From an uncultured Eubacteriales bacterium (lineage in GTDB: Bacteria; Bacillota; Clostridia; Oscillospirales; CAG-382), in assembly GCA_934479825.1 (NCBI GenBank), contig CAKSOW010000024.1, positions 1 to 43,249 of the forward strand: a stretch of DNA of 43,249 bases. The letters are read 5' to 3'. Within the stretch, counting starts at the first letter, position 1, and the number at the start of each line of letters is the position of its first letter. Under the pieces are notes generated by a model that saw only the letters and a list, made by a program, of their open reading frames with translations, was not told the origin of the DNA and searched no databases. Of this stretch, positions 16,249-25,452 are shown piece after piece. The position numbers and the translations under genes were made by a program.

Positions 16249-17679
16249 ATGAGTAAAAACAAAACCAACATCGGTACCGAAGGCATTTACGACGCCCGGG
16301 TTCTCGGCGTTCCGAAAATGTTGATTCTCGGTTTCCAGCACATGTTCGCCATGTTCGGCGCAACCGTTCTTGTTCCGCTTCTTACCGGACTCGATATTGC
16401 CACCACGCTTCTTATGGCAGGTCTCGGCACGCTGTTCTTCCACCTTGTAACCAAAAGAAAAGTTCCGGCGTTTCTCGGCTCCTCTTTCGCGTTCTTGGGC
16501 GGATATGCCGCTATTGCTCCGGCTTCGGGTGCAGGCGACATGACGCAGGCTGAGCTTCTCCCCTACGCCTGCATCGGTGTTGCGGTTGCCGGCCTTGTTT
16601 ACTTAGTTGTAGCCGCTTTGATCAAAGCAGTCGGCGTTTCCAAAGTCATGCGTTTCTTCCCGCCGGTTGTGACCGGTCCTATCATCATTTCCATTGGCCT
16701 CAGCCTTTGCGGCAGTGCAAAATCCAACTGTGACGCCAACTGGCTTATCGCACTCTGTGCGCTCGCCATTGTCATCATCTTCAACATCTGGGGCAAGGGC
16801 ATGTGCAAGATTATTCCGATCTTACTCGGCGTACTCGGTTCTTGCGCCATTGCCGCCGTTCTTGCCTTTGCGTGCGGTTCGACCATTACACTGGCAGACG
16901 GTTCGCAGTACATTGCCATGTTTGGCGATGAAAAGTTCAAGCTCTTCTCAGTCGCCGCTCTGGAAAACGTAAAATCCGCCGCATGGTTCGGTCTCCCGAT
17001 TCACTGGAACAGCACGGTATTCGGCGGTGTGGATTGGTCGAACAGCGCATTGATTGCCGGTTCGATTATTGCAATTGCTCCGATCGCGCTTGCCACCATG
17101 ATGGAACATATCGGCGATATCTCGGCAATTTCCTCGACCACCAAGCAGAATTTCATTGAAGATCCCGGACTTCACCGCACGCTAATCGGCGACGGTTTTG
17201 CCACCACCTTTGCTTCCCTCTTCGGCGGTCCTGCCAACACGACTTACGGTGAAAACACCGGCGTGCTTGCACTCAGCAAGGTTTACGACCCGAGAGTCAT
17301 CCGCATTGCGGCTGTCTTTGCCGTTATCCTTTCTTTCTCCCCGAAGTTTGCCGCTATTGTTGAACTGATTCCGACAGCCGTTATCGGCGGTGTGTCGTTC
17401 ATCCTTTACGGTATGATTTCCGCTATCGGTATCCGCAACCTCATCGAAAACCAGATCGACTTTTCCAAGAGCCGCAACCTTATCATCACGGCTGTCATCT
17501 TGGTCTGCGCTCTCAGCGGTGTTGCCATTCCGATCAACGCTACCGCCAAGATCACCTCTCTTGCCGTTGCCTCCATTGCCGGCATTGTGCTCAACATCAT
17601 TTTCCCGAGCTGTGACTATGTGGAAAAAACCGAAAAAGGCGGCGACGAGGTTCCGAAAGGAAACACATACAACGTTTAA
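16249..17679 (+). CDS. uraA: Uracil permease (NCS2 family)
   Basis: This 476-residue nucleobase:cation symporter has about fourteen hydrophobic segments. Family features include GFQHMFAMFGATVLVPLLTGL near the N-terminus and the NCS2 region ATMMEHIGDISAIS with the substrate-binding Glu, followed by GDGFATTFASLFGGPANTTYGENTG. It should import uracil for PyrR/Upp salvage and be controlled by the same attenuator as pyrR. AGGAGG lies 10 nt before ATG. A strong terminator follows. Confidence 0.93.
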   Translation: MSKNKTNIGTEGIYDARVLGVPKMLILGFQHMFAMFGATVLVPLLTGLDIATTLLMAGLGTLFFHLVTKRKVPAFLGSSFAFLGGYAAIAPASGAGDMTQAELLPYACIGVAVAGLVYLVVAALIKAVGVSKVMRFFPPVVTGPIIISIGLSLCGSAKSNCDANWLIALCALAIVIIFNIWGKGMCKIIPILLGVLGSCAIAAVLAFACGSTITLADGSQYIAMFGDEKFKLFSVAALENVKSAAWFGLPIHWNSTVFGGVDWSNSALIAGSIIAIAPIALATMMEHIGDISAISSTTKQNFIEDPGLHRTLIGDGFATTFASLFGGPANTTYGENTGVLALSKVYDPRVIRIAAVFAVILSFSPKFAAIVELIPTAVIGGVSFILYGMISAIGIRNLIENQIDFSKSRNLIITAVILVCALSGVAIPINATAKITSLAVASIAGIVLNIIFPSCDYVEKTEKGGDEVPKGNTYNV

Positions 17680-17705
17680 GTTTTGACCGGATCTCCGGTC
17701 TCCCG

Positions 17706-17757
17706 ACGCCGCACTTCGCCAAGAATTCTGTTTTTGCGAAGTGCGGCGTTTTTCTTT
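17706..17757 (+). terminator. Terminator of pyrR-uraA
   Basis: ACGCCGCACTTCGC and GCGAAGTGCGGCGT form a perfect 14-bp stem followed by TTTTTCTTT. Confidence 0.9.
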
Positions 17758-17767
17758 GTCTTTGCGC

Positions 17768-17796
17768 TTGCAATTGAAAAGAATATGTGCTATAAT
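17768..17796 (+). promoter_or_regulatory. Promoter of the GH116-N-like gene
   Basis: TTGCAA (17768-17773), a 17-nt spacer and consensus TATAAT (17791-17796). Confidence 0.75.
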
Positions 17797-17834
17797 ATCA
17801 GTTAATCCCCTAAAAATCCGAAAGGAGGAGCCTT

Positions 17835-19997
17835 ATGGTCAAAAATACATTCCGTTATCTGCAAAACACCGCTTTTTTAGGCGGTATCGGCACAGGCTGT
17901 TTAAAATTGTATGCCGACGGCGGTACGCAGTTTGCCGGTCTTTCCAAAAGCTCCTCCAAAAAAGCCCATCCGGGCGAACACACTGACCCGGTTTCTTTTG
18001 CGTTGTGCGTCCGCTCGGATAAGGAAACAGCCGACGGCTGTGTTCTGAAAGATCCGGAGGCGGAATCCGATGCCGACGCGCGCGCTCTGCCGCATGCGCC
18101 GATAAGCAGCATCCGGCATACTTTTCCTTTTACGTCGGTCTCGTACGCCACAGAACCGTATGGCGTTGCCTTAACTTTACACGCATTCAATCCGCTCATT
18201 CCCCACAACTCAATCGATTCCGGCATTCCGGCGGCCTTTTTTGAAATTGAGATCACAAGCCTCAGCGACCGGTCGCTCACCGTTTCTTTTGCCGCTCTTT
18301 TAAAATCCTTCTTTTTGGCTGGACACGGGTCGCCTTGCTATGACCGCCAGAGCGGCACGTTCTATACCCTGCTCACCGAAACCTCGCCCGGCGTTTCGGC
18401 TCGCCGCCGCGGAAGTATCTGTCTTGCCTCGGATTCAGCCGATTTTACTTATGAAATTTCAGAGGATGCCAAAGACACTGAATTTTTTGAACGTTTTACG
18501 GCAAGCGGCGGATTTTTAAACGACGGCACGGCGGACGGCACCAAAAAGAACATTTCCGCCATTCTCGCCTTTCACTTTCATCTGGAACCGGGACAAACGG
18601 AAAAACGCCGGTTTATTGTGGCATGGAGCTTTCCGTACTGTGCCGAAAGCCCGGCCAAAAGCGGGGAAAAAAATTACTATTGCCACTATTTTCCGGGTCT
18701 TTCCGATTGCGTTTCCTATTCATTCACGCATTTTGACCGGCTTTATCGCGAAAGCTTGCTGACGCATGAGCTGGCAGGAGACAAAGCCTGTCTGCCCGAA
18801 ACTTTAAAACCGCTTATCCGTGCGTCTCTCGCCGCCGTGAAAGATCCGGCCGCAAGACGCGACGCCGCCGGCGTTCTCAAAGGCATTTCCGAGGAATCAG
18901 AGGACGGACTTCTTCCCGTTTCGTTTGCCTTTGAATATCTTTTCCCGGGCATTACAACGCCGACAAGCGTTCTGACCTTAAAAAATCTGATGACTGCCAA
19001 AGGACGTTCGTCCGGTTCGGAATTTGTGCCGTCAGCCTTTGACACCGACCTTGCACCGGATCAGATTGCGGCACGTTTTCGCATGATCATGCGCTTGTTT
19101 TACGCATACCGCACCTGTTCGGAGCTGCGCTTTTACACCGAAAACTGGGTGGACATTTCGCTCATGGCGGATTTACTGACCGAAAATGCCGAACGTCTTT
19201 TAAGCGAAGAAGTGTCCGAAAACGGCCTTTCCGACGCAGATATCCTTTATGATACGCTGTTGCCGGCGCTAAACGCCATGATACAGATTGCGGAACTGTT
19301 ACGTGACAAAAAGCGAAAGACTTTTTACATAGAGAAACTGGAAGAAAACCAACGCCGTTTTTCCGAAAAAGCGGCTGTCCGTAATGAAAAAGCACCGTTT
19401 CGTGTCCTTTCATCGGCTTATACGGCGAAAAAGCTATGCGCTTATGAACTGTATTCCAAAGAAGAACTGTTAAAGGCAGCCGAAAATGCAGACAAAGCGC
19501 TGTCGGCCAGACAAACTCCCGACTTCTTTGCCTGTGCCGCATTGGCGGAGCTTAAACAACTCCCTCTTTGCGAAAAAGCATCGCTCGTCTTTTCCGAACA
19601 CGTTTTTTCCTGCAAAAAAGAGCTGTATGCCTGCGCCATGCAGGTCTGTGCCCTGATACCGGCTTTTTCCGGTTTTGATTACGACAAGAATGCGGCGCTT
19701 CTCACCTTTTCGCCGGAGGAAACACTCATGCGTGAGGACGTATTTACGGGTTTTGTCAGCTTTGACGGCGCCTACGGACGCGTGGAACTGGGCGCGGACT
19801 ATATTGAACTCATTCTGTATTCCGGCGAGGTCAAGGTACGGACCTTTCTTTCGCCGCACCGGCCGTACCGGGTGATGTATGCCGGACGGTACCGGATATG
19901 CGATATTGACGCATCAAGCAACACCGTCACCCTTGACAGCACTTTATCCGTGACAAAAACAAAAAAACTAACGGTGCTCATCGACCTTACCAAATAA
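17835..19997 (+). CDS. GH116 N-terminal-domain-like protein with diverged C-terminal half
   Basis: This is a 720-residue cytoplasmic protein without signal peptide. Its N-terminal 300 residues resemble the beta-sandwich domain of GH116 (bile-acid beta-glucosidase/GBA2 type): AFLGGIGTGCLKLYADG near residue 15 and LTLHAFNPLIPHNSIDSGIPA near residue 115. The C-terminal half is helical and has the length of an (alpha/alpha)6 barrel, but I could not find the conserved catalytic Glu and Asp surroundings expected in GH116. It may be a degenerate or very divergent enzyme. GAAAGGAGG precedes the ATG, and queA follows after 40 nt, possibly co-transcribed. The family call is moderate and activity is unproven. 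Confidence 0.6.
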   Translation: MVKNTFRYLQNTAFLGGIGTGCLKLYADGGTQFAGLSKSSSKKAHPGEHTDPVSFALCVRSDKETADGCVLKDPEAESDADARALPHAPISSIRHTFPFTSVSYATEPYGVALTLHAFNPLIPHNSIDSGIPAAFFEIEITSLSDRSLTVSFAALLKSFFLAGHGSPCYDRQSGTFYTLLTETSPGVSARRRGSICLASDSADFTYEISEDAKDTEFFERFTASGGFLNDGTADGTKKNISAILAFHFHLEPGQTEKRRFIVAWSFPYCAESPAKSGEKNYYCHYFPGLSDCVSYSFTHFDRLYRESLLTHELAGDKACLPETLKPLIRASLAAVKDPAARRDAAGVLKGISEESEDGLLPVSFAFEYLFPGITTPTSVLTLKNLMTAKGRSSGSEFVPSAFDTDLAPDQIAARFRMIMRLFYAYRTCSELRFYTENWVDISLMADLLTENAERLLSEEVSENGLSDADILYDTLLPALNAMIQIAELLRDKKRKTFYIEKLEENQRRFSEKAAVRNEKAPFRVLSSAYTAKKLCAYELYSKEELLKAAENADKALSARQTPDFFACAALAELKQLPLCEKASLVFSEHVFSCKKELYACAMQVCALIPAFSGFDYDKNAALLTFSPEETLMREDVFTGFVSFDGAYGRVELGADYIELILYSGEVKVRTFLSPHRPYRVMYAGRYRICDIDASSNTVTLDSTLSVTKTKKLTVLIDLTK

Positions 19998-20037
19998 GGT
20001 TTCCGAAACTGCAAAATCTGCAAAAGAGAGGTTTCCC

Positions 20038-21117
20038 ATGGCAAACGAAAACGAAAATCTTTTAAAGCGTTCCTATTATCATTACGATCTGCCCGAAGAG
20101 CTGATTGCCCAGACGCCGGCTGAAAAGCGCGACATGTCGCGGCTTTTGGTGCTTGACAAACAGACCGGTGCAATCGAACATCGGCACTTTCACGACATTG
20201 TCGATTATCTGAAACCGGGAGACGCTTTGGTACTCAACGATTCCAAAGTCATTCCGGCGCGCCTGTTCGGCAAGCGGTTTATTAAAAATCCGGACGGCAC
20301 GGAGGCTGCCGAGCCATCCGGCAGTACGATCGAGGTACTGTTATTGAAACGTTTAGATGACAGAACGTGGGAAACAATCGTACATCCCGGCAAGAAAATG
20401 CATGTGGGTACGCGCGTCCTTTTTGATAAAAAACTGACCGGAACGGTAAAACAGGTCCTTGACGACGGCAACCGTGTGATTGAATTCGACTATGAGGGAG
20501 AGTTTTTTGCCCTGCTTGACGAAATCGGCGAAATGCCGCTTCCGCCATACATCACCAGCCGGGAAAGCGAAAAAGACCGTTATCAGACGGTCTACGCCAA
20601 GCATGAGGGTTCCAGCGCCGCGCCGACGGCTGGACTTCATTTCACCAAGGAACTGCTCGAACAGATCAAAAACATGGGTGTGGAGATTCTGTACGTAACT
20701 CTTCACGTAGGGTTAGGCACCTTCCGTCCGGTCAAGGAAGAAATCATCACAGAGCACAAAATGCACAGCGAATATTACACGGTAAGCGAGGAAACGGCGC
20801 GCCGTTTCAACGAAGTCCGGAAAAACGGCGGACGGATCTTTGCAGTCGGTACGACCTCGTGCCGGACGTTGGAAAGTGCGACGGATGAAAACGGCGTTTT
20901 GCATGCCGGCAGCGCCAACACAGAAATTTTTATTTATCCCGGCTACAAATTCAAGGCTCTTGACTGTCTGATCACCAATTTCCATTTACCCGAAAGCACT
21001 CTCATTATGTTAGTTTCCGCGCTGGCCGGAAGAGAACGCATATTGGAGGCCTATCGGGTGGCGGTGGAGGAAAAATATCATTTCTTCTCTTTCGGAGACG
21101 CAATGCTGATTGTTTAG
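20038..21117 (+). CDS. queA: S-adenosylmethionine:tRNA ribosyltransferase-isomerase
   Basis: This 359-residue enzyme transfers the ribosyl part of SAM to preQ1 in tRNA, forming epoxyqueuosine. Motifs seen are YDLPEELIAQTPAEKRDMSRLL at the N-terminus, LVLNDSKVIPARLFG near residue 62, PPYITSRESEKDRYQTVYAKHEGSSAAPTAGLHFT in the middle (quoted region, residues about 175-205), and FPYGF-like C-terminal substitutes. Full length for the family. AGAGAGG lies 7 nt before ATG. It ends at a long hairpin terminator. Confidence 0.95.
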   Translation: MANENENLLKRSYYHYDLPEELIAQTPAEKRDMSRLLVLDKQTGAIEHRHFHDIVDYLKPGDALVLNDSKVIPARLFGKRFIKNPDGTEAAEPSGSTIEVLLLKRLDDRTWETIVHPGKKMHVGTRVLFDKKLTGTVKQVLDDGNRVIEFDYEGEFFALLDEIGEMPLPPYITSRESEKDRYQTVYAKHEGSSAAPTAGLHFTKELLEQIKNMGVEILYVTLHVGLGTFRPVKEEIITEHKMHSEYYTVSEETARRFNEVRKNGGRIFAVGTTSCRTLESATDENGVLHAGSANTEIFIYPGYKFKALDCLITNFHLPESTLIMLVSALAGRERILEAYRVAVEEKYHFFSFGDAMLIV

Positions 21118-21136
21118 AGAATGCATAAATCTGTAA

Positions 21137-21196
21137 CATAAGCCCCCAAATACCAATCGGCAAAATACGCTGCCAATCGGTATTTGGGGGCTTATG
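21137..21196 (+). terminator. Very long hairpin after queA
   Basis: The 26-nt arms at 21137-21162 and 21171-21196 begin with a perfect 18-bp stem. They continue through CCAATCGG in both arms, which pairs at six of eight positions. The loop has eight bases. No strong T-run follows. Confidence 0.7.
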
Positions 21197-21198
21197 AA

Positions 21199-21236
21199 AA
21201 CAACGAAGCGCGATGATTTCACCGCGCTTCGTTGTT
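21199..21236 (-). terminator. Terminator of the GH20-DMT operon
   Basis: AACAACGAAGCGCG and CGCGCTTCGTTGTT form a perfect 14-bp stem that begins at the stop codon of the DMT gene. The minus strand then reads TTTTC. Confidence 0.75.
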
Positions 21237-22095
21237 ATAATCTTAGCAACACCACTGCCGCCAAGCCGCAGAGCAAAGCCGCCCACTGTCCCAAGCCCAA
21301 TTTCTCGCCAAACAGCACCCTGCCGCACACAAGCGCCGCAAGCACCGTTCCGGCTGAGATGACCGGATACATGACCGCCGCATACTCGTTTCCTGCCAAA
21401 AGCAAGGTGCAGAAGTTGGCTGCCGCATTGGAAAGTCCGGCGAACCCGGCAAGACCAATGCCGCACACGCTGTTATGTGCCGTTCTCTTTTTGAGATACG
21501 CGGCACCGAAAACCAACGTGCAAAAGCCGCAGGCATACAAGACAAATTCACCCAGCTGCCGGTGCGGATAGGCACTTTGATGCATTTTTTGCACAACAGA
21601 ACACAAGCCGTTGGCCACAAACGTGAGAAACACGTATACGAGCCACTTTTTTCGGTCTTTCGCAGAGGTCTCTTGCGAAGCGGGAGGCGTCCCGGCACGA
21701 AGGCTTGTGAAAACCACGGATAAAACAAAAAATACCAAACCGACCCCCTGAAACACCGTCGGATTCTCCCGTGCAAACACGATTCCGTATGCGATCGGCA
21801 AAATCACGGAAAACGATACAATCATGCCGGTAAGGGACATCGGGCCCAAACACAGTGCTTTGTAGCCGGTATGCATGGAAATCGCAAGGAAAACACCGTA
21901 CAGGACGCCATAGATCGCCGTCGGTGCGTGAAAACGGAAGTTCCACACCAAAATCACGGCAAGCGCCAAAAACGCGGCAAGCGATTTGACAGCATTGAAA
22001 AGCAGCACATCCTCGGATTTCTGCCGGTAATATTTGACCGAAACCGACTGTGAAACGCTGAAAAACACCGCGAACAAATACACAAGGTTTATCAT
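21235..22095 (-). CDS. DMT/EamA-superfamily transporter
   Basis: This is a 286-residue membrane protein with ten hydrophobic segments, as in the ten-TM drug/metabolite transporter superfamily. Its start overlaps the stop of the GH20 gene in ATGA (22092-22095), indicating translational coupling. GAGG lies 7 nt upstream. The segment VANGLCSVVQKMHQ aligns with FSNGAIDFSQKLF in the DMT protein at 24496-25389, so the two are probably paralogues flanking the regulator. Direction and substrate of transport are unknown; context suggests a sugar or amino-sugar product of the GH20 enzyme. Confidence 0.75.
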   Translation of the reverse strand: MINLVYLFAVFFSVSQSVSVKYYRQKSEDVLLFNAVKSLAAFLALAVILVWNFRFHAPTAIYGVLYGVFLAISMHTGYKALCLGPMSLTGMIVSFSVILPIAYGIVFARENPTVFQGVGLVFFVLSVVFTSLRAGTPPASQETSAKDRKKWLVYVFLTFVANGLCSVVQKMHQSAYPHRQLGEFVLYACGFCTLVFGAAYLKKRTAHNSVCGIGLAGFAGLSNAAANFCTLLLAGNEYAAVMYPVISAGTVLAALVCGRVLFGEKLGLGQWAALLCGLAAVVLLRL

Positions 22096-23513
22096 ACAAT
22101 ATCCTCAATTTCCTTTTTCGACCATCCGCTTTTACGGTAATCGCCGCCGCAAGGATACACTTTTCGCAGAATTTCCGCTGTTTTGTTGAAGTGAAGAGCC
22201 TGATTCTCATCGCGCACATCCTTCGAACCGGCAGGCAAAAAGCAGCCGCGCGCCGTTTTTGCAACATACGGCATACCGCTTGACAGTGTGTGCCAGGTCG
22301 TATGCAGAATCCCGTCAAGGCCATGAATTTTTGCCGTTTCAAGGCAAGCGTTTGTCCGGTTCATTCCCCTATCCCACGGACACAGCAAAACCGAAAAGCC
22401 TTTTTCTTTCAGATAAAGCGACGTTTCCACCGGGAATCGGCACGCGTCATACTGCCAATCGGCAAGAAGCACGTTTTTATCGAGCTTTGACAGCATAAAA
22501 GAGGACGCGTTCTCGGACGGACACGCCGCCGTATATGTATTTCCGGTTTGATTCTTTAAGGTTCTCGGCAAAAACATATCCGCCCACAAAATGGGTTTTC
22601 TGCCGCTTTCGGCAAGACTTTGAGCGACGGCATTGATATGGGTGCAGATCTCCTCCATGGCACGTTCTGAATAATCAAAGCCATAGATCTCATCACAGCC
22701 GATATGGAAAAATGAACCGGCACCACACAGCTCCGTCAATTCCTGCCGCATTTTTTTCTGCAAATCGATTGTTTCCGGCAAGCCGATATTCCACGCCCAA
22801 CCGGTCTCATCGAACAGATATGCATACTGCAGCGACCGGTCAAGCACGACGTGTTTTCCGTGCATCCCCCGTCCCGAAGAAGCGTGTCCGTAATGGTTGA
22901 ACATAGGAACAAGCTCCAAGCCGAGATCCTGAGCCTCCGCGAAAATTTCGCGCAGGTCATCAGCGGAAAACGCGCGTTCCCACGAAAGCGCATCAAGGCA
23001 TTCATAGCGAAACGTTCCCCAGAATTCGATCACCAAATGGGTATACCGCAAAAATGCACACAGACGGACAAACCGCCGGATTTCCCACAGCTCGGTTTCC
23101 GGAAAAACACAAAAATGCGCCAGGCGCCGTGCAATAAATGCCGTCTCGCCGTAGGTGCAGGCGTCGAGAAACAGGCGGCTTTCGCCGTTTACACGTTCCA
23201 TAAGCAGACGGTCGATGAGCGTCATAAAGCCGCAAATGAGGCTTTTTTCGCTGCAAGCGGCAAGGCTCACGCCGCTTTCGGTAATGCTCACGCGATAACT
23301 TTCGCCGTCAAGCGGCAAAACCGGCGCTTGACCGATGCAAAAGGTGAAAGAATCAGTCGGAAGAAGCTCAATTTCGGAAAGTCCGTAGGAAAAGTTGTTC
23401 CAGTATTCCGCAAAAACCGGCTTGCAGAGCGACGCGTGCGCCACAGCGCGGATTTTTTCTTCGACCGGATACCGGCCGGTCAGTTTTGTCAGGTTTTGAA
23501 CGTCAAAAAACAT
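22092..23513 (-). CDS. Cytoplasmic GH20-family beta-N-acetylhexosaminidase-like enzyme
   Basis: This 473-residue glycosidase should remove terminal beta-linked GlcNAc or GalNAc. The GH20 catalytic pair is in HIGCDEIYG (Asp274-Glu275). The N-terminal part (1-120) looks like the small alpha/beta domain of the family, and the barrel begins near ETAFIARRLAHF (about 123). The usual sequence is HxGGDE; here the second Gly is Cys. There is no signal peptide, so it should act on imported oligosaccharides. It is the first gene of a two-gene operon with a DMT transporter and is divergent from an AraC regulator. AAGGCGGTG precedes the ATG. Confidence 0.82.
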   Translation of the reverse strand: MFFDVQNLTKLTGRYPVEEKIRAVAHASLCKPVFAEYWNNFSYGLSEIELLPTDSFTFCIGQAPVLPLDGESYRVSITESGVSLAACSEKSLICGFMTLIDRLLMERVNGESRLFLDACTYGETAFIARRLAHFCVFPETELWEIRRFVRLCAFLRYTHLVIEFWGTFRYECLDALSWERAFSADDLREIFAEAQDLGLELVPMFNHYGHASSGRGMHGKHVVLDRSLQYAYLFDETGWAWNIGLPETIDLQKKMRQELTELCGAGSFFHIGCDEIYGFDYSERAMEEICTHINAVAQSLAESGRKPILWADMFLPRTLKNQTGNTYTAACPSENASSFMLSKLDKNVLLADWQYDACRFPVETSLYLKEKGFSVLLCPWDRGMNRTNACLETAKIHGLDGILHTTWHTLSSGMPYVAKTARGCFLPAGSKDVRDENQALHFNKTAEILRKVYPCGGDYRKSGWSKKEIEDIV

Positions 23514-23548
23514 ACAAACACCGCCTTCTTGAAGTTGTTGATAGAGTT

Positions 23549-23577
23549 ATTTTACCCCAACACGAACGGTTTTGTAA
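23549..23577 (-). promoter_or_regulatory. Promoter of the GH20-DMT operon
   Basis: On the minus strand TTACAA (23572-23577), a 17-nt spacer and TAAAAT (23549-23554), in the divergent region shared with the AraC gene. Confidence 0.5.
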
Positions 23578-23644
23578 CAGACTTTTCATTCAAATAGGTG
23601 GATTTTTCAGTCAATTATCTATATACTGGAAAGCGGTGATAAAA

Positions 23645-24382
23645 ATGTTATATTCTTTTGATGAGCTATGCTTTCAAATTTTATCTGTCGGCCGTTTCAG
23701 GCACGAAAACGGGCTGTTTCACGTCAAAAAACGGCCATTTGCGGCACTCAGTCTGCGCATTTGCGGAAAAGCGCAGTTTGAAATCGACGGGCAGAGCTTT
23801 CTTTCACGGCCGGGAGATGTGCTGTTCATCCCGAGCAGCATGGATTATACCGTAGAATATTCCGTCTGTGAAAGCATAGTGGTACATCTTTCCGACTGCA
23901 ACTATACGCACGTCGAAAACCGATCCTTTGGCGCGGAGGCTTTTTTACGCGAAAAATTCGAGCAGCTTTTGGACGATTGGCAGCAAAACCAACACGTCTT
24001 CCGCCTGAAAGCCGACGTCTACACCTTGCTCTGCGACCTCGCCACGCTTGCAGGACCGCACACGGATACCCGGTTGGCAGACTGTCTTTCCTATCTGGAA
24101 AACCACTTTCAAGACGCTTCGCTTCGGCTTTGCGACCTTTGCCGTGCCGGAAGCTTCAGCGAATCCTCGCTCCGGCGTGCCTTTTGCCGAAGCTTCGGCC
24201 TTTCGCCGAAGCAATATTTGTTGGAAAAGCGGCTGCGTTTTGCGGCATCTCTTCTTGCCGAAAAACAGATATCCGTCAAGGAAGCTGCTTTTGCCGCCGG
24301 TTTTACCGATGAAAAATACTTTTCGCGCTGCATGAAAAAGAAATACGGTGCGCCGCCGTCCGCGTTTGGAAAAACGGAATAA
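23645..24382 (+). CDS. AraC-family transcriptional regulator
   Basis: This 245-residue regulator has an N-terminal cupin-like sensing domain (FEIDGQSFLSRPGDVLFIPSS, about 40-60). A C-terminal AraC double helix-turn-helix follows (about 145-245), with LCDLCRAGSFSESSLRRAF and ISVKEAAFAAGFTDEKYFSRCM. It is divergent from the GH20-DMT operon and is the likely activator responding to an amino sugar. The start is the ATG at 23645; a GTG three codons upstream is possible, and the ribosome binding site is weak (AAGCGGTG). The longer open frame upstream crosses the divergent promoter and is not coding. Confidence 0.88.
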   Translation: MLYSFDELCFQILSVGRFRHENGLFHVKKRPFAALSLRICGKAQFEIDGQSFLSRPGDVLFIPSSMDYTVEYSVCESIVVHLSDCNYTHVENRSFGAEAFLREKFEQLLDDWQQNQHVFRLKADVYTLLCDLATLAGPHTDTRLADCLSYLENHFQDASLRLCDLCRAGSFSESSLRRAFCRSFGLSPKQYLLEKRLRFAASLLAEKQISVKEAAFAAGFTDEKYFSRCMKKKYGAPPSAFGKTE

Positions 24383-24431
24383 AAAAGCTGAAAAATACAA
24401 TTATTTGCCTTTTTTCTCCATGTTTTTTATC

Positions 24432-24460
24432 TTGCATTTCAGCCATTGCTATGCTATACT
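24432..24460 (+). promoter_or_regulatory. Promoter of the second DMT transporter gene
   Basis: TTGCAT (24432-24437), a 17-nt spacer and TATACT (24455-24460). It overlaps an in-frame upstream ATG, which supports the downstream start at 24496. Confidence 0.65.
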
Positions 24461-24495
24461 GGGAGAAAATAAAAAACTGCTTTGAGGATATCTTT

Positions 24496-25389
24496 ATGGG
24501 ATATGTATTTTTAGCCATTTCTTTAATTTGCGGCGCAACCAAAGGCTATTGCGGCAAAAAGACAAGCAGCAGAACCGAACAGGCTTTTGACGCGGTTTGT
24601 GCCAACCTTTTGCGTATGTTCTTATGCATTGCGATCGGATTCTTTTCCGTTCTGCTTTCCGAAGGATTTCCGGCGTTTCGGGTAAGCGGCAGAACCTTTG
24701 CCATTTGCTTTCTTTCGGGACTTGCAACGTCGGTCATGGTGGTAAGCTGGTTATTGGCCGTCAAAAAAGGCGCGTACATGATGCTGGACGTATTCTGCAT
24801 GTTAGGCTTTACCGTACCGATTGCCGGAAGCGTGATCTGCTTTTCGGAAACCGTCAGCCGTATGCAGTTTCTCGGCATGGCGCTTTTGGTGGCGGCAACG
24901 CTTGTCATGTGTTCCTACAATAATTCCATTAAATCAAAACTGACGCTTGGCGGCTTTGCTTTGCTGTTCCTAACCGGATTTTCCAACGGCGCCATAGACT
25001 TTTCACAAAAGCTGTTTACGGTTTATGCCAAGGGCGTCCCGACCTCCGTCTTTAATTTTTACACATACCTATGCTCTTTTCTTATCTTACTTATCTGTCT
25101 GCCGTTTTTCGGAATGCGAAAAGGAGACTCGGACAAATCGGTATACAAAGCGCTAAAACCGATCTTCGGGTACATAGGCGTCATGTCCGTCTGTCTGTTC
25201 TTACACAGTTTCACCAAAACACTTGCCGCTCATTACCTGCCCTCCGCCGCCTTATACCCTCTTGCCAACGGTTGTGCGCTTATGCTGTCAACCATCATGT
25301 CTGCCGTTTTCTTTAAAGAAAAGCTGACCGCCAAATGCTTATTCGGGGTACTTCTCGCCTTTGGCGGCATTCTGGCAGTCAATCTGTAA
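24496..25389 (+). CDS. DMT/EamA-superfamily transporter, paralogue of 21235-22095
   Basis: This is a 297-residue protein with ten predicted membrane segments. The start MGYVFLAISLICGATKGYCGK follows GAGG by 8 nt and lies downstream of the promoter. Residues around TGFSNGAIDFSQKLFTVY match the corresponding loop of the other DMT protein, and both genes carry the same GAGGATAT ribosome binding site. With the AraC and GH20 genes between them, the two transporters may serve related substrates. Substrate unknown. Confidence 0.72.
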   Translation: MGYVFLAISLICGATKGYCGKKTSSRTEQAFDAVCANLLRMFLCIAIGFFSVLLSEGFPAFRVSGRTFAICFLSGLATSVMVVSWLLAVKKGAYMMLDVFCMLGFTVPIAGSVICFSETVSRMQFLGMALLVAATLVMCSYNNSIKSKLTLGGFALLFLTGFSNGAIDFSQKLFTVYAKGVPTSVFNFYTYLCSFLILLICLPFFGMRKGDSDKSVYKALKPIFGYIGVMSVCLFLHSFTKTLAAHYLPSAALYPLANGCALMLSTIMSAVFFKEKLTAKCLFGVLLAFGGILAVNL

Positions 25390-25407
25390 ATTTCGTTCCT
25401 ATACGGC

Positions 25408-25436
25408 TTGACATCCCTCCCGAAACGTGATAAAAT
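25408..25436 (+). promoter_or_regulatory. Promoter of asnA
   Basis: A consensus TTGACA (25408-25413), a 17-nt spacer and TAAAAT (25431-25436). Confidence 0.8.
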
Positions 25437-25452
25437 ATTTTTATATTTTATC

